Below are positions 9,348-17,782 of a stretch of 64,000 bases of DNA, one piece after another (within the stretch, counting starts at the first letter, position 1; the number at the start of each line of letters is the position of its first letter). The DNA is from Paradesertivirga sp036399495 (lineage in GTDB: Bacteria; Bacteroidota; Bacteroidia; Sphingobacteriales; Sphingobacteriaceae). The stretch spans positions 1 through 64,000 of the forward strand of contig DASWMZ010000159.1 in NCBI GenBank assembly GCA_036399495.1. The letters run 5' to 3'. A model generated the notes under the pieces. That model did not search any database, was not told the origin of the DNA, and saw nothing but the letters and a program-made list of their open reading frames with translations. Both the position numbers and the translations under genes were made by a program.

Positions 9348-9651
9348 GATAGATTAAATATAAGCACTAACAGTTTGTTAGCTTATTAGTTGTGCTTCAC
9401 TAAATTATTTAAATCTGGGTGCCCCCTAACTGGTTTAAGTTTTCCAATGGATGACTTAAATCGCACCGGCATCTAAATATCCTCCATTCCGGAAACCAAT
9501 CTAATCGATCCTGCTAAACTAGATCATGCCGCTCTTTCGCGGTACCTTAACCCACTTTCCTGCATCAATATTTTTTTATTTAAAACCAAGCTCCTCACTA
9601 CGTGTCTTCAAGTTCATAAACTGTTTGAATCAATACGTAAGGAGTGCATAT
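9348..9651. other. Intergenic region upstream of the M42 peptidase gene
   Basis: About 300 bases between divergent genes. The peptidase frame stays open upstream to 9526, but that part reads as low-quality coding and the strong ribosome-binding sequence lies further in, so it is treated as leader. No convincing promoter was identified. Confidence 0.5.
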
Positions 9652-10794
9652 ATGTCACAAAGTGATACTACATTTTTAGAGAAATTATTGTCTTTAAGTT
9701 CCCCTACAGGAAACGAACAGGAGATTCAAAGATTTTTACATGATTGGGCAGAGCCTTTTGCGCACAAGATTGAAACAGATTATGTAGGGAATTTGGCGGT
9801 TGTTATAAATCCCGTGGCAAAGCTGCGAATAATGCTGGCAGGGCATTGTGACCGTATCGGGTTTATGGTGATGCAAATTACAGAGCTGGGCTTTTTGAGA
9901 GTTGATGCGCTGGGTGGTATCGACAAGGCAACCATGCTTGGAGCACATGTTATTATTCAGACTAAGAACGGGGAGCTTACCGGGGTTATTGGAAAAACAT
10001 CAACCCACCTACAAACCATTCAGGAGCAGGGAAATACTCCATCTGTTGATACGGTGTGGATTGACATTGGTGCAAAGAGCAAGGAAGAGGCCGAAAAACT
10101 TGTGGAGGTGGGCGACTATGTTACCTATAAAAATCAACTGGTAAATTTGTCGGGCTCAAGAATTGCGGCTCCCGCATTAGATAATATTTTGGGTTTGTAC
10201 GCCATTATGAAAACCGCTCGTAACTGTGCTGAAAGGGGCATTAACGTGGCTCTTTATTGCGTGAGCACCGCTCAGGAAGAAATTGGTTCGCGTGGCGCCA
10301 AGACTGCAGCCTCAGCTATTCACCCACATGTAGCTATTGCCGTTGATACCACGCTTGCCAATGATACGCCTGCTAAAGCAAAAACACAGACAACACCAGA
10401 TCTTAAATTAGATGGCGGACCATCTATATTAAAAGGCCCGAACAGCAACCCTATTGTTACGACTAAGCTGATTGCCTCTGCGCAAAAGCTCGGCATACCT
10501 TATCAAATGGAAATAAATGCGAAAACCGCTAGTAACGACGCAAAAGAAATGCAGCTTGCCGACTCGGGCACAGCCGCCGGAAGCGTAGGCATTCCCTTAA
10601 GAAATATGCACACCCAGGTAGAAGTGGCAAGTTTAGATGATCTGGAATATACGGTACAGCTTCTTACCGAATTTGTTTCTTCGATAGTCGCAGATGAAAA
10701 CTTCTATCCAATCAATCATGGCGGAAGTGAAGAAATGAAAAACAGGTTCTGCATGAACGAAATAGGAAGCGAAGTGAATCGCGGCCAAAATTAA
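9652..10794 (+). CDS. M42 family metallopeptidase (glutamyl aminopeptidase-like)
   Basis: 380 residues from the ATG at 9652, chosen because it has a clear TAAGGAG 7-8 bases upstream (unusual for this genome) and because family homology starts at FLEKLLSLSSPTGNE. Di-metal ligands expected for M42 are all present: H65 and D67 (AGHCDRIGF), bridging D177 (ALDN), E209/E210 (EEIGSRGA), D232 (AVDTT) and a late His (NMHTQVE). These cytosolic enzymes form tetrahedral dodecamers and trim N-terminal residues from peptides. Flanked on both sides by small proteins of unknown function. Confidence 0.9.
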   Translation: MSQSDTTFLEKLLSLSSPTGNEQEIQRFLHDWAEPFAHKIETDYVGNLAVVINPVAKLRIMLAGHCDRIGFMVMQITELGFLRVDALGGIDKATMLGAHVIIQTKNGELTGVIGKTSTHLQTIQEQGNTPSVDTVWIDIGAKSKEEAEKLVEVGDYVTYKNQLVNLSGSRIAAPALDNILGLYAIMKTARNCAERGINVALYCVSTAQEEIGSRGAKTAASAIHPHVAIAVDTTLANDTPAKAKTQTTPDLKLDGGPSILKGPNSNPIVTTKLIASAQKLGIPYQMEINAKTASNDAKEMQLADSGTAAGSVGIPLRNMHTQVEVASLDDLEYTVQLLTEFVSSIVADENFYPINHGGSEEMKNRFCMNEIGSEVNRGQN

Positions 10795-10833
10795 TTAAAG
10801 ATTCTGCAGGGCTGGAACCGTATCAAATCCGAT

Positions 10834-11067
10834 TTATAAACCTTCGGCGTAGTGTTTTTCGATAAGTTCAACAAGGCTGCCGAAATCGTCAGTCTTGTCG
10901 CCTTCTTTAAGGTCTTTCCAACCTCCGGTGGACCTTTGCGGAACAGAAAAAAGATCATTGTTAACGAATACTGCATACAGCCCATCCCCTTTAGGTACAA
11001 CCTTGGCTTTCGCCGATGGCTCGGCCGTGCTGATACTGATTTCGAAAGGCTCTAAATTCTCCTGCAT
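10834..11067 (-). CDS. Small uncharacterised protein (77 aa)
   Basis: Starts MQENLEPFEISI and ends EKHYAEGL. Acidic, soluble, with beta-strand-like segments (YAVFVNNDLFSV) followed by GGWKDLKEGDKTDDFGSLVELIEKHY. It is convergent with the M42 gene (39 bases between stops). The overall pattern resembles the 78-residue protein at 9111-9347; no function is assigned. Confidence 0.6.
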   Translation of the reverse strand: MQENLEPFEISISTAEPSAKAKVVPKGDGLYAVFVNNDLFSVPQRSTGGWKDLKEGDKTDDFGSLVELIEKHYAEGL

Positions 11068-11194
11068 GCAACGAAATACTTCTACTTATAGAAAGCGATC
11101 GGTAACTGAAAAGTTTTACTAATTTGTATAGAATTGAGCCTTTTCTTGATAATTTGTCGTTACCCCAAATTTCTATTTGAAGTTTGTTCAGAAA

Positions 11195-11263
11195 AAGGGC
11201 AAAGGATTAAATCACCGATTGGGCTTTGATTCCCCGACAACACTTTAATTTGCCTTTGCCCTT
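11195..11263. repeat. 11-bp inverted repeat
   Basis: AAGGGCAAAGG (11195-11205) and CCTTTGCCCTT (11253-11263) are perfect complements separated by 47 bases. No gene is seen in 11068-11344. It could be a stem-loop or the remains of a mobile element; there are no TSD-like flanks that I can confirm. Confidence 0.4.
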
Positions 11264-11344
11264 GTAACTATCATAAAACTCAAGTTCTGCATTCAGTTTT
11301 ACTTATGCAAGTCTAAAGGGAAACACCGACCACAGGAAAATTGA

Positions 11345-11633
11345 TTAACTTTTTGCTAGATGCGCCACCCGTACAATTTCACCTATCTCTATCCCTCTGG
11401 TCTACAACCACATTCATCAGGTGTATATATTCGTAGTCTACGTTTGGGTGTTCCTTTTCCATTAGCGAGACAAGGCCTTTGAGCGAGGTTACCGGTCCGC
11501 GAATCCGGTGCGATTGTAGCTTGATAACCTGGTTTAATTGCTCTATTATAGCATCTGCTTTAGTTTTGTAAGCAGCTTCCGTATCTTCAATTATTTGCTT
11601 TTGTTCAGCTAGCTGTTTTAAAAACTGTCTTAA
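11345..11633 (-). pseudogene. Histidine kinase relic (coiled coil plus H-box)
   Basis: Reading the minus strand from 11633 gives about 84 codons of coherent protein: a coiled-coil stretch, then LNQVIKLQSHRIRGP with the histidine of a HisKA-type dimerisation box, then TSLKGLVSLMEKEHPN. It stops at 11379-11381; a one-base frame change extends it as EIGEIVRVAHLA to a stop at 11345-11347. There is no ATPase domain and no upstream sensor domain; an in-frame stop precedes it at 11634-11636. It lies just left of the IS, which may have separated it from its 5' part. Confidence 0.6.
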
Positions 11634-11691
11634 TTAAATATGTATCAATAGGATAATAAGTGAAGAAAAAACCAAACTGCTAACAGAGGTA

Positions 11692-13377
11692 GCTGTTGCA
11701 CAACCCCTTTAAAGCACCACCATTCATTCTTTCTGTCAATTATAGCTACTGTTTAACAATTGCATTTTCTGTGTGGCATTAAGCATTCACACTGTTTAAT
11801 CGCAGATAAAGAAGGGCATGGGTATTTTTGAGTCTGGTAAGATCTTCTTTGATTATTGCCATAATCTTGTTCGTTTTAGGAGCATGTTTCAGCCATTTTT
11901 TAAGATTATAGGCAGTAGCGGCACCAAGCATAAATTTAGTTGCCTGCTGAATTCCTCTGGTCCAGATCCTGCGCATACCGGTGAAGTTAATCAGGGTTCC
12001 CAGTACTGGTTCTACCGTTGAACTTCGTAACTTTTTCATCCGTTTAGCTTTGGCGTTTGCAGGCGCTCATGCATTTGATCGTAAAGTGCTTTATCCACAG
12101 TTTCTGTAATGCTTTTGAAATCCGCTTTACCAATGCAAGTACTCCGTAGCGGGCAATTGCGGCAATCCTTACTGCTGCTGCTGTAACGCTTCATTTGGTT
12201 CTTGCCATGATAAGTGCTTATTTTCTTAAAGGTCAGCAAGGCTTTATTCCCAAGCTGACACTCATACCGGTCCAGCAATTCATTGTAATTAAACCCTTCA
12301 CGGGTGTGCTTGTATTGACCAAAGTTGGGGATATACCCTTCTATGTTTTGGCCCTTGAGGTACTTCAATGCTTCTCCGCTGGAATACCCCGTGTCTGCCA
12401 GTACTTCTTCAATTGCCAGATGATGTTCACTTAGATTTTCCTGCGCCTGGGTAATTGTTTTTGCTAATGACTGGCTGTCTCTTTTATCACTATACTCGGC
12501 CATGATGGTAGTGATCACATGGCTGGAAGTGTCTACCACGGTTTGAGCGGTATAGTTGAGTTGGCGTGGCTTTCCCGGTTTGACACTGATGCGGGCATCC
12601 GGATCGGTTTTGCTATAGTGGGTATGATTGCTTAAGAACTTGGGGCGTATGGTATTACCGTACTTATCCAAATCTCCATCCTTATTGGTTCCTCCTTTAG
12701 GTTGATCTTTATACTCTTTTGCCTTCCATTGGTGGTGCCACTCTACTTCCTGCTTTTTGGCTGAACTTACTGTTTTACTTTCTTCTTCATGGAGTTCATC
12801 CATATAGCTGTCCGCATCGGCTATGACCTGCTTTTCAATCAGGCTGTCCATGCTGGCATTAGCTTTAATGTAAGCACTGTCAATAGCCTGGCGTTTACCG
12901 CTTACCATTCCCTTGTTCACACACAGACGTAATACTTCTTTGAATAATTCCCGAAATATTTCTTCGCCGAACAGTTGCCGGGTGCGGCTGATGGTGCTAT
13001 GCCATGGCAGAGATTCATCGATATCATATCCGATAAAATAAAGCATATCCATACGCATGCTCACATGGGCCATGATCTTCCGGTCGCTGTTGAGGTTCTC
13101 CAGATAGCCGATCAAGATCAGTTTGAAGAATACGACAGGATCAATGCTTGACTGTCCTTCCGAGCCGTAGTATTTGCGCGTAATCTTCCGTAGGAAATCC
13201 AAATTAAGTTCCTCTTTTAACTTCCGGTAAAAATTGTCAGTGGGGACCCGGTCCGATAACTGAAAATTCATGAAAAGCTTCTCCGTATAGTCTTTCTTGC
13301 CTTGCATGCCTTAAATTACTGTATCCTCGTTTTTTCACCTATCTTCACTTTTCAACAGATGTGAGTTGTGCAACATG
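11692..13377 (-). mobile_element. IS1182-family insertion sequence, about 1.69 kb
   Basis: Ends carry short inverted repeats: TGTTGCACAAC at 11694-11704 and GTTGTGCAACA at 13365-13375. A single transposase gene occupies the interior on the minus strand. The end sequence and the transposase start are shared with the partial element at 1-202. No target-site duplication was confirmed; the exact outer bases are uncertain by a few positions. Confidence 0.8.
11779..13307 (-). pseudogene. IS1182-family transposase, interrupted by a one-base frameshift
   Basis: The first frame (13307 to 12036, 423 residues) starts MQGKKDY and contains a DUF772-like N-terminal domain, acidic residues in the RNase-H-like core (VLADTGYSSGEAL) and a cysteine cluster (CRNCPLRSTC). 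It ends TPKLNG. The second frame (to 11779, 86 residues) starts MKKLRSSTVEPVLGTL, the conserved C-terminal block of the family. Restoring one A in the CCAAAG at about 12050 gives TPKAKRMKKLRS, so a one-base loss is the simplest explanation. The overlap ATGA could allow re-initiation, and the split could matter for activity, but no strong slippery heptamer is seen. Confidence 0.82.
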
Positions 13378-13409
13378 CACACAGGGTTAAGATTTGTAAG
13401 CTCAGTGGT

Positions 13410-13417
13410 TAATTTTG
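13410..13417 (+). promoter_or_regulatory. Possible -7 box upstream of the histidine kinase gene
   Basis: TAATTTTG matches the Bacteroidota -7 consensus TAnnTTTG, 72 bases before the kinase start and 33 bases outside the IS end. A TTTG lies only 13 bases upstream, which is shorter than usual, so the -33 element is doubtful. Confidence 0.3.
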
Positions 13418-13489
13418 CACCCGCCCCAACTTCTTAAGCCCCCAAACCGTTTCATAAATAATTTCATCTGAAGTTTAAATCTGATTTTA

Positions 13490-15145
13490 ATGAACATCAA
13501 AACACTAATACTAATTATAATTAATAGTTTGCTTGTATTGGTAATCGCGTTGTTGTCCTTTTCGTTTTATGAACAGTTTTCAAATGTTTTAAACGATCGG
13601 ATTTTAATGCAGTTGAACTCAATTAAAACCCTTCTAAATATTCAGATAGAAAATGTAGTAAAGACCGAATGGGAAAGTTTTGCGTCATCTGAATTATATA
13701 GCCGAAATATTGATAGTACCACTTTAGTGCTTTCAGATAGTATCAAAAGGATTGATGGCATTCACGATTTTACACCTTATCATACCAATCATAAATCAAC
13801 AATAGGTTTTGTTTTAAATACTGATAAAGGCAGAAAGATAAAAGCACTAGATTATAGTAATATAGAAAATATTCTTCAGGAACGAACAGGTATGGGCGAA
13901 AGTGGAGAGTCCTATCTTGTTGGCCGAGATTTTCGAATGCGTTCTAAATCTCGTTTTTTTCCTGATAAAAAACCATTTGACATATCTGTAAAATCAAAGG
14001 GGGTAATTAATGCATTAAAAGGAATCAATGGAGGAGGTGTTTTTGAGGATTACAGAGGCATACAGATTTATAGTTCATACAGCCTTATTGAAATATCAAA
14101 TCTAAAATTGGCCATTCTCTCTGAAATAGATGTAAGCGAGGTTACTAAGCCCTTAAAAAAATTAAAGATGAAACTGATGACCTTAACATTTTTTATTTTT
14201 TTAGTTGCTGTTATCTTATCTCTTTTTCTAACAAGAATTATTGTTAATCCAATTGCGAATATGCGAAATAGCCTAAAAATTATGGCTCAAGGAGATTACA
14301 ATAAAAGCATTGAGTATAAAAAAAGTTCAAATGAAATTAAAGAAATGTTTGATGCGCTATCTCAATTGAAAGCTTCTTTACAAGGTGCCGTCAAATTTTC
14401 TGACGAGATTGGTCTAATGAATTTAAATACTAGTTATCAACTTAAAAGTTCTAATGATCTTCTAGGAAGAAGCCTTTTAGCGATGAGAGATAAGCTCATA
14501 GAGTTTAGAAATAATGAAGAAAATGCTAGAATAATTTCAAAACGAATTTTGGTAAACGGTATGGAAAACGAAAGGCGTCGATTATCGCGAGAGCTCCATG
14601 ACGGTGTGGGCCCGTATTTAACATCTTTGAAACACTATATTGAAAATAAAGTTGAAAATGAATTGAAAAAAACAGAAATGAAGAAAATAGTTGATGATAC
14701 CATTTCTGAAATCAGACTGATGTCAAATGCTTTAATGCCTGCTTCAATAGATGATTTTGGGATTGGAGTTACATTGACAAACTTTATTGAAAGCCTGAAA
14801 AAATCTACAACAATTACCATTGAATATGAAGATTTAACCCAACAGGATAACTCAAAAATTACAAATCATCAGGCCATTAATCTTTTTAGAATTAGCCAGG
14901 AGCTAATTAATAATTCATTAAAACATTCCAGTGCAAAAAACATCAGAATTACACTTTCGGAATTTGAGGAGTTTATTTCGCTTTTTTATTTTGATGATGG
15001 TATTGGCTTTGATATTAGCACTGCTAAATTAGGATCCGGAATTATTAACATCCAAGAGCGTGTAGAAATTTGCAACGGTAAAATTATGATCAATGCTTTA
15101 CCCGGAAATACAACTTTTGAAATTGAACTACCGGTAGAATTATGA
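13490..15145 (+). CDS. Sensor histidine kinase (extracellular sensor, HAMP, HisKA_3, HATPase_c)
   Basis: 551 residues. Membrane segments at about 5-25 and 226-250 frame a roughly 200-residue extracytoplasmic sensor (Cache-like, with the GMGESGESYLVGRD segment). Then a HAMP linker (about 250-300), a dimerisation region with H370 in ERRRLSRELHDGVGP (HisKA_3/NarX-LiaS type), and an ATPase domain with NNSLKHS (N box) and DDGIGFD (G1). The stop overlaps the response-regulator start by 4 bases, so the pair is translationally coupled. The gene is visibly AT-richer than the peptidase and transporter genes around it and begins 113 bases from an IS end. Confidence 0.9.
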   Translation: MNIKTLILIIINSLLVLVIALLSFSFYEQFSNVLNDRILMQLNSIKTLLNIQIENVVKTEWESFASSELYSRNIDSTTLVLSDSIKRIDGIHDFTPYHTNHKSTIGFVLNTDKGRKIKALDYSNIENILQERTGMGESGESYLVGRDFRMRSKSRFFPDKKPFDISVKSKGVINALKGINGGGVFEDYRGIQIYSSYSLIEISNLKLAILSEIDVSEVTKPLKKLKMKLMTLTFFIFLVAVILSLFLTRIIVNPIANMRNSLKIMAQGDYNKSIEYKKSSNEIKEMFDALSQLKASLQGAVKFSDEIGLMNLNTSYQLKSSNDLLGRSLLAMRDKLIEFRNNEENARIISKRILVNGMENERRRLSRELHDGVGPYLTSLKHYIENKVENELKKTEMKKIVDDTISEIRLMSNALMPASIDDFGIGVTLTNFIESLKKSTTITIEYEDLTQQDNSKITNHQAINLFRISQELINNSLKHSSAKNIRITLSEFEEFISLFYFDDGIGFDISTAKLGSGIINIQERVEICNGKIMINALPGNTTFEIELPVEL

Positions 15146-15774
15146 ATGAAATTAAATTAATAGTAGCTGATGATCATGAGCTTTTTCGAAGCGGGCTTGC
15201 CGAGTTACTCAAAAAGCATGACGACATTAAAATAGTTAAAAGTGTTGCTGATGGTTTAGAGCTAATGGACATCATAAATAGTGGGTTTGAGGCGGATATA
15301 GTTTTGCTAGACATTACCATGCCAAATATGGATGGTCTTCAGGTTTTAAAAGAATTAAAAAACCTAAATTCTACTATAAAACCTATTGTAATTTCAATGC
15401 ACAATGTTGGTAACTACATTGCAAAATGCGCCAAAATGGGCGCTTACGGTTACCTTTTAAAAAATACTGATGAATCTGAATTGATTTATACAATTAGAAC
15501 TGTTTACAAAGGCAAGAAATATTTTAGCTCTGAAATTTCTGAAAAAATGATAGACTTTATGTCTACACAAAGCATTAGTGAAAATCTTTTATCAAATAAA
15601 GAAACCCAAGTTTTGGGATTAATCTCTAAGGGGTTTACTACAAAAGAAATTGCTACCGAATTATTTGTGAGTACACGCACAATAGAAACCCATCGAACAA
15701 ATATTCTAAAAAAATTGGAGGTGAAAAACACCGCCGAACTCATTAAAAAAGCCACAGAAATAATGCTGATTTAA
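15142..15774 (+). CDS. NarL/LuxR-family response regulator
   Basis: 210 residues: receiver domain with acidic pair D10/D11, phosphoacceptor D57 (VLLDITMPNMDG), conserved S/T and K (VISMH, LLKN), and a C-terminal LuxR-type helix-turn-helix (about 145-205, KGFTTKEIATELFVSTRTIETHRTNILKKL). It is the partner of the preceding kinase. A palindrome 17 bases after its stop, upstream of a secreted repeat protein, is a candidate binding site. Confidence 0.93.
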   Translation: MNEIKLIVADDHELFRSGLAELLKKHDDIKIVKSVADGLELMDIINSGFEADIVLLDITMPNMDGLQVLKELKNLNSTIKPIVISMHNVGNYIAKCAKMGAYGYLLKNTDESELIYTIRTVYKGKKYFSSEISEKMIDFMSTQSISENLLSNKETQVLGLISKGFTTKEIATELFVSTRTIETHRTNILKKLEVKNTAELIKKATEIMLI

Positions 15775-15790
15775 TGCATTAATTCGCATT

Positions 15791-15808
15791 ATCCGTATAA
15801 ATACGGAT
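15791..15808. promoter_or_regulatory. Palindromic candidate operator for the response regulator
   Basis: ATCCGTAT-AA-ATACGGAT is a perfect 8-bp dyad with a 2-base centre, followed by a further ATACGG-like half site. Its centre is about 70 bases upstream of the start point predicted from the -7 box TAGCTTTG at 15855-15862. NarL-family regulators bind such short dyads; an activator role is inferred because no -33 TTTG is seen at the proper spacing. Confidence 0.5.
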
Positions 15809-15854
15809 ACGGATTGGGTACATTCTTATACTACTAAAAACCTACGCCCTGATA

Positions 15855-15862
15855 TAGCTTTG
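15855..15862 (+). promoter_or_regulatory. -7 box for the three-repeat secreted protein gene
   Basis: TAGCTTTG fits TAnnTTTG and ends 23 bases before the ATG at 15886. The lack of a matching -33 TTG suggests dependence on an activator bound at the upstream palindrome. Confidence 0.45.
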
Positions 15863-15885
15863 CTCTGACCATAAACATAACAGTC

Positions 15886-16209
15886 ATGAAAAAAGCAACA
15901 TTAATATTAGGATTTTTAGTCGCTTCATTTGCTGCGGTTGCTCAAGTAAAAGACGATGTAAAACAAAGTGATTTAAAAGGTCCGGAATATAAAAATTATC
16001 AGCACTGGAGGCACAAAACCGTGCCAACCGTAATATATTCGGCTACCAACATAAAATCACTCCAAGGGCCAGAATTTAAAAACAATCAACGGGGGAGGAA
16101 TATTTCTAAAGAAGACCTGGGTGTAGTGAAAATAGTAGGTGATGAACGGCAAAACTTAAAAGGGCCGGAATATAAAAACTATAATCCTTTTAGAAGAAAA
16201 TTAAGATAA
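15886..16209 (+). CDS. Small secreted protein with three L(K/Q)GPE(Y/F)KN repeats
   Basis: 107 residues. Residues 1-20 are a signal peptide (cleavage likely after AVAQ). The mature part contains three copies of a 13-residue motif at 30-42, 59-71 and 91-103: LKGPEYKNYQHWR, LQGPEFKNNQRGR and LKGPEYKNYNPFR. It is very basic and has no cysteine. I do not recognise the protein. It follows the two-component genes and has its own promoter-like region with a palindrome, so it is a good candidate target of that system. Confidence 0.75.
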   Translation: MKKATLILGFLVASFAAVAQVKDDVKQSDLKGPEYKNYQHWRHKTVPTVIYSATNIKSLQGPEFKNNQRGRNISKEDLGVVKIVGDERQNLKGPEYKNYNPFRRKLR

Positions 16210-16552
16210 GGGATGTTGTTCTTTCAGATCTATTCTAACAATCAATGGTAGGTTTTAGAAAAGCAACGGCCTCTCTACGCAAACGATAGAACGCAGCCGG
16301 GAGCAGCCCTGTCGCGCCTGAAAAATCTCTGAAGAAATAGACCGTAAAAAAGAACCTAGCAGCAAATTATTTCAACCCTAAACCTGATGGTACAAAAAGC
16401 CCGGAGCGGTGCCCGGCCATAGAGCCTCTGCAAACGCGAGGACTTGGAGTAACAGCAGGTCTGCATTTGCAACGAAGACGCTCAGACCTTTCAAAATGGC
16501 CAGTCATCAGGTATTTTATTAATTCAAGAAGGCAAGACACTATACAATTACC
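16210..16552. other. Intergenic region, no gene seen
   Basis: 343 bases between converging genes, locally GC-rich (around 16310 and 16400-16450) compared with the two-component genes. Short open frames are present but none has coding character that I can support. Confidence 0.4.
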
Positions 16553-17554
16553 TCAAAAATCAATCTTTGTAAAAAGAAGTCCCGGGTACTTACGGTTCTC
16601 CTCTCTAATCCATTGTAATAGCTCTTGTTTTGCAGATTCAGCCGTAGCAGTATAGGGTGCTTTTTTCACTACTTCACTGGAAGGAATAGAAGGGTTGCTC
16701 AAATGCATCAGTCCCAATTGCAAATCATTGTCGGGGTCATCCAAAAGCTGATCTAATTTTTGACCACTGTATTTAGTTTGAAGTCCGGATATAAAGCAAT
16801 CCCAGGCTTGTGAAAGCAAGTCCTCTCCCTCGACGGTATTACTGTAGGCAGCAACCGGGAATACATCACTATAAAACACTTCCTTATTAACTTTGAGATA
16901 ATAGAACGTGTAATAGGCCGGTGAAGAAGTATACATGCACCTGGACTTTACAGCTACTAATACCGTTATTTTCACAGGCGGTTTTACAGGTATTTTACTT
17001 TTTACAGCAGGAGCTTTTACCGTTCTGTTGGTGGTGGCGGTATTTGGAGGCGCTGCTTTTTTGCTTTTTTTAACTTCTGCTACCGGAAGACTTTTTTTGA
17101 TATCAGTCTCACCTGATTCGAGAGATGATATTTTTTCCGGAGGTTTTGGATTCGGAGACCGGTTTGAGATAGCGTTCAGTATCTTCAGGTCGTTCGCTTT
17201 TTCCTTGGAATCGCTATTCGCTGTTTTGGTATACCTTACTTTCAATGGTACAGCCATGCCTTTACCAGCGTTTTGCAAGGGTATAAGTGTTTTCCGATTA
17301 GGCGATAGTTCCTTCCAATCTTTACCTACCCCAGCGCGATTAAAGTAAAAGGTTGAACTGCTTCTATTGTTGATAAAGAGATAGGAACCCTCGCTTGATG
17401 GATTACCCTGCCTGTCGGTAATAAAACAAACCACGCCTGCTTTCATATAAAGTTCGGGGTTGGCGTAATGATTTACTGAAACAGAACTGGTAACTTGTTG
17501 AGAGAACCCCCCATAACTTGTTAATAATAACAAGAAAGAGCACATTAATTTCAT
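16553..17554 (-). CDS. Secreted protein of unknown function (333 aa)
   Basis: A signal peptide (about 1-18, ending GGFSQ) is followed by a beta-rich domain (20-110), a basic proline/lysine/threonine-rich linker (about 125-195), and a C-terminal domain (200-333) with CMYTSSPAYYTFYYLKV and an acidic DDPDNDLQLG stretch. The linker suggests two domains separated by a flexible tether in the periplasm or on the outer membrane. No family recognised. Confidence 0.7.
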   Translation of the reverse strand: MKLMCSFLLLLTSYGGFSQQVTSSVSVNHYANPELYMKAGVVCFITDRQGNPSSEGSYLFINNRSSSTFYFNRAGVGKDWKELSPNRKTLIPLQNAGKGMAVPLKVRYTKTANSDSKEKANDLKILNAISNRSPNPKPPEKISSLESGETDIKKSLPVAEVKKSKKAAPPNTATTNRTVKAPAVKSKIPVKPPVKITVLVAVKSRCMYTSSPAYYTFYYLKVNKEVFYSDVFPVAAYSNTVEGEDLLSQAWDCFISGLQTKYSGQKLDQLLDDPDNDLQLGLMHLSNPSIPSSEVVKKAPYTATAESAKQELLQWIREENRKYPGLLFTKIDF

Positions 17555-17782
17555 AACGTTAAGATAACTAGAAAGTTCAACGATGGAAATGAATTATCTA
17601 TATATTGGCTTTAACTATTTGCTGTTTGTATTAAATGCAAAAGAGGCTCATTAAACAATATAAATTCCAGTAGTTCGAGCATGCCACAGGTTCAAGTTTT
17701 AATTAGGCCTACCTAAAGATAAATCTGATACCAGCCTACATGAGCATCCAGAAAGAAATGTTCACTTATCCAACATAATCTT

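Noticed and set aside
9526..9651. Upstream extension of the M42 peptidase gene
   Set aside because: The 42 extra residues do not fit the family, and the ATG at 9652 has a clear TAAGGAG before it.
12036..12060. Programmed frameshift in the transposase
   Set aside because: The site CCAAAG is not a standard slippery heptamer and no downstream pseudoknot was evident; a plain one-base loss is simpler.
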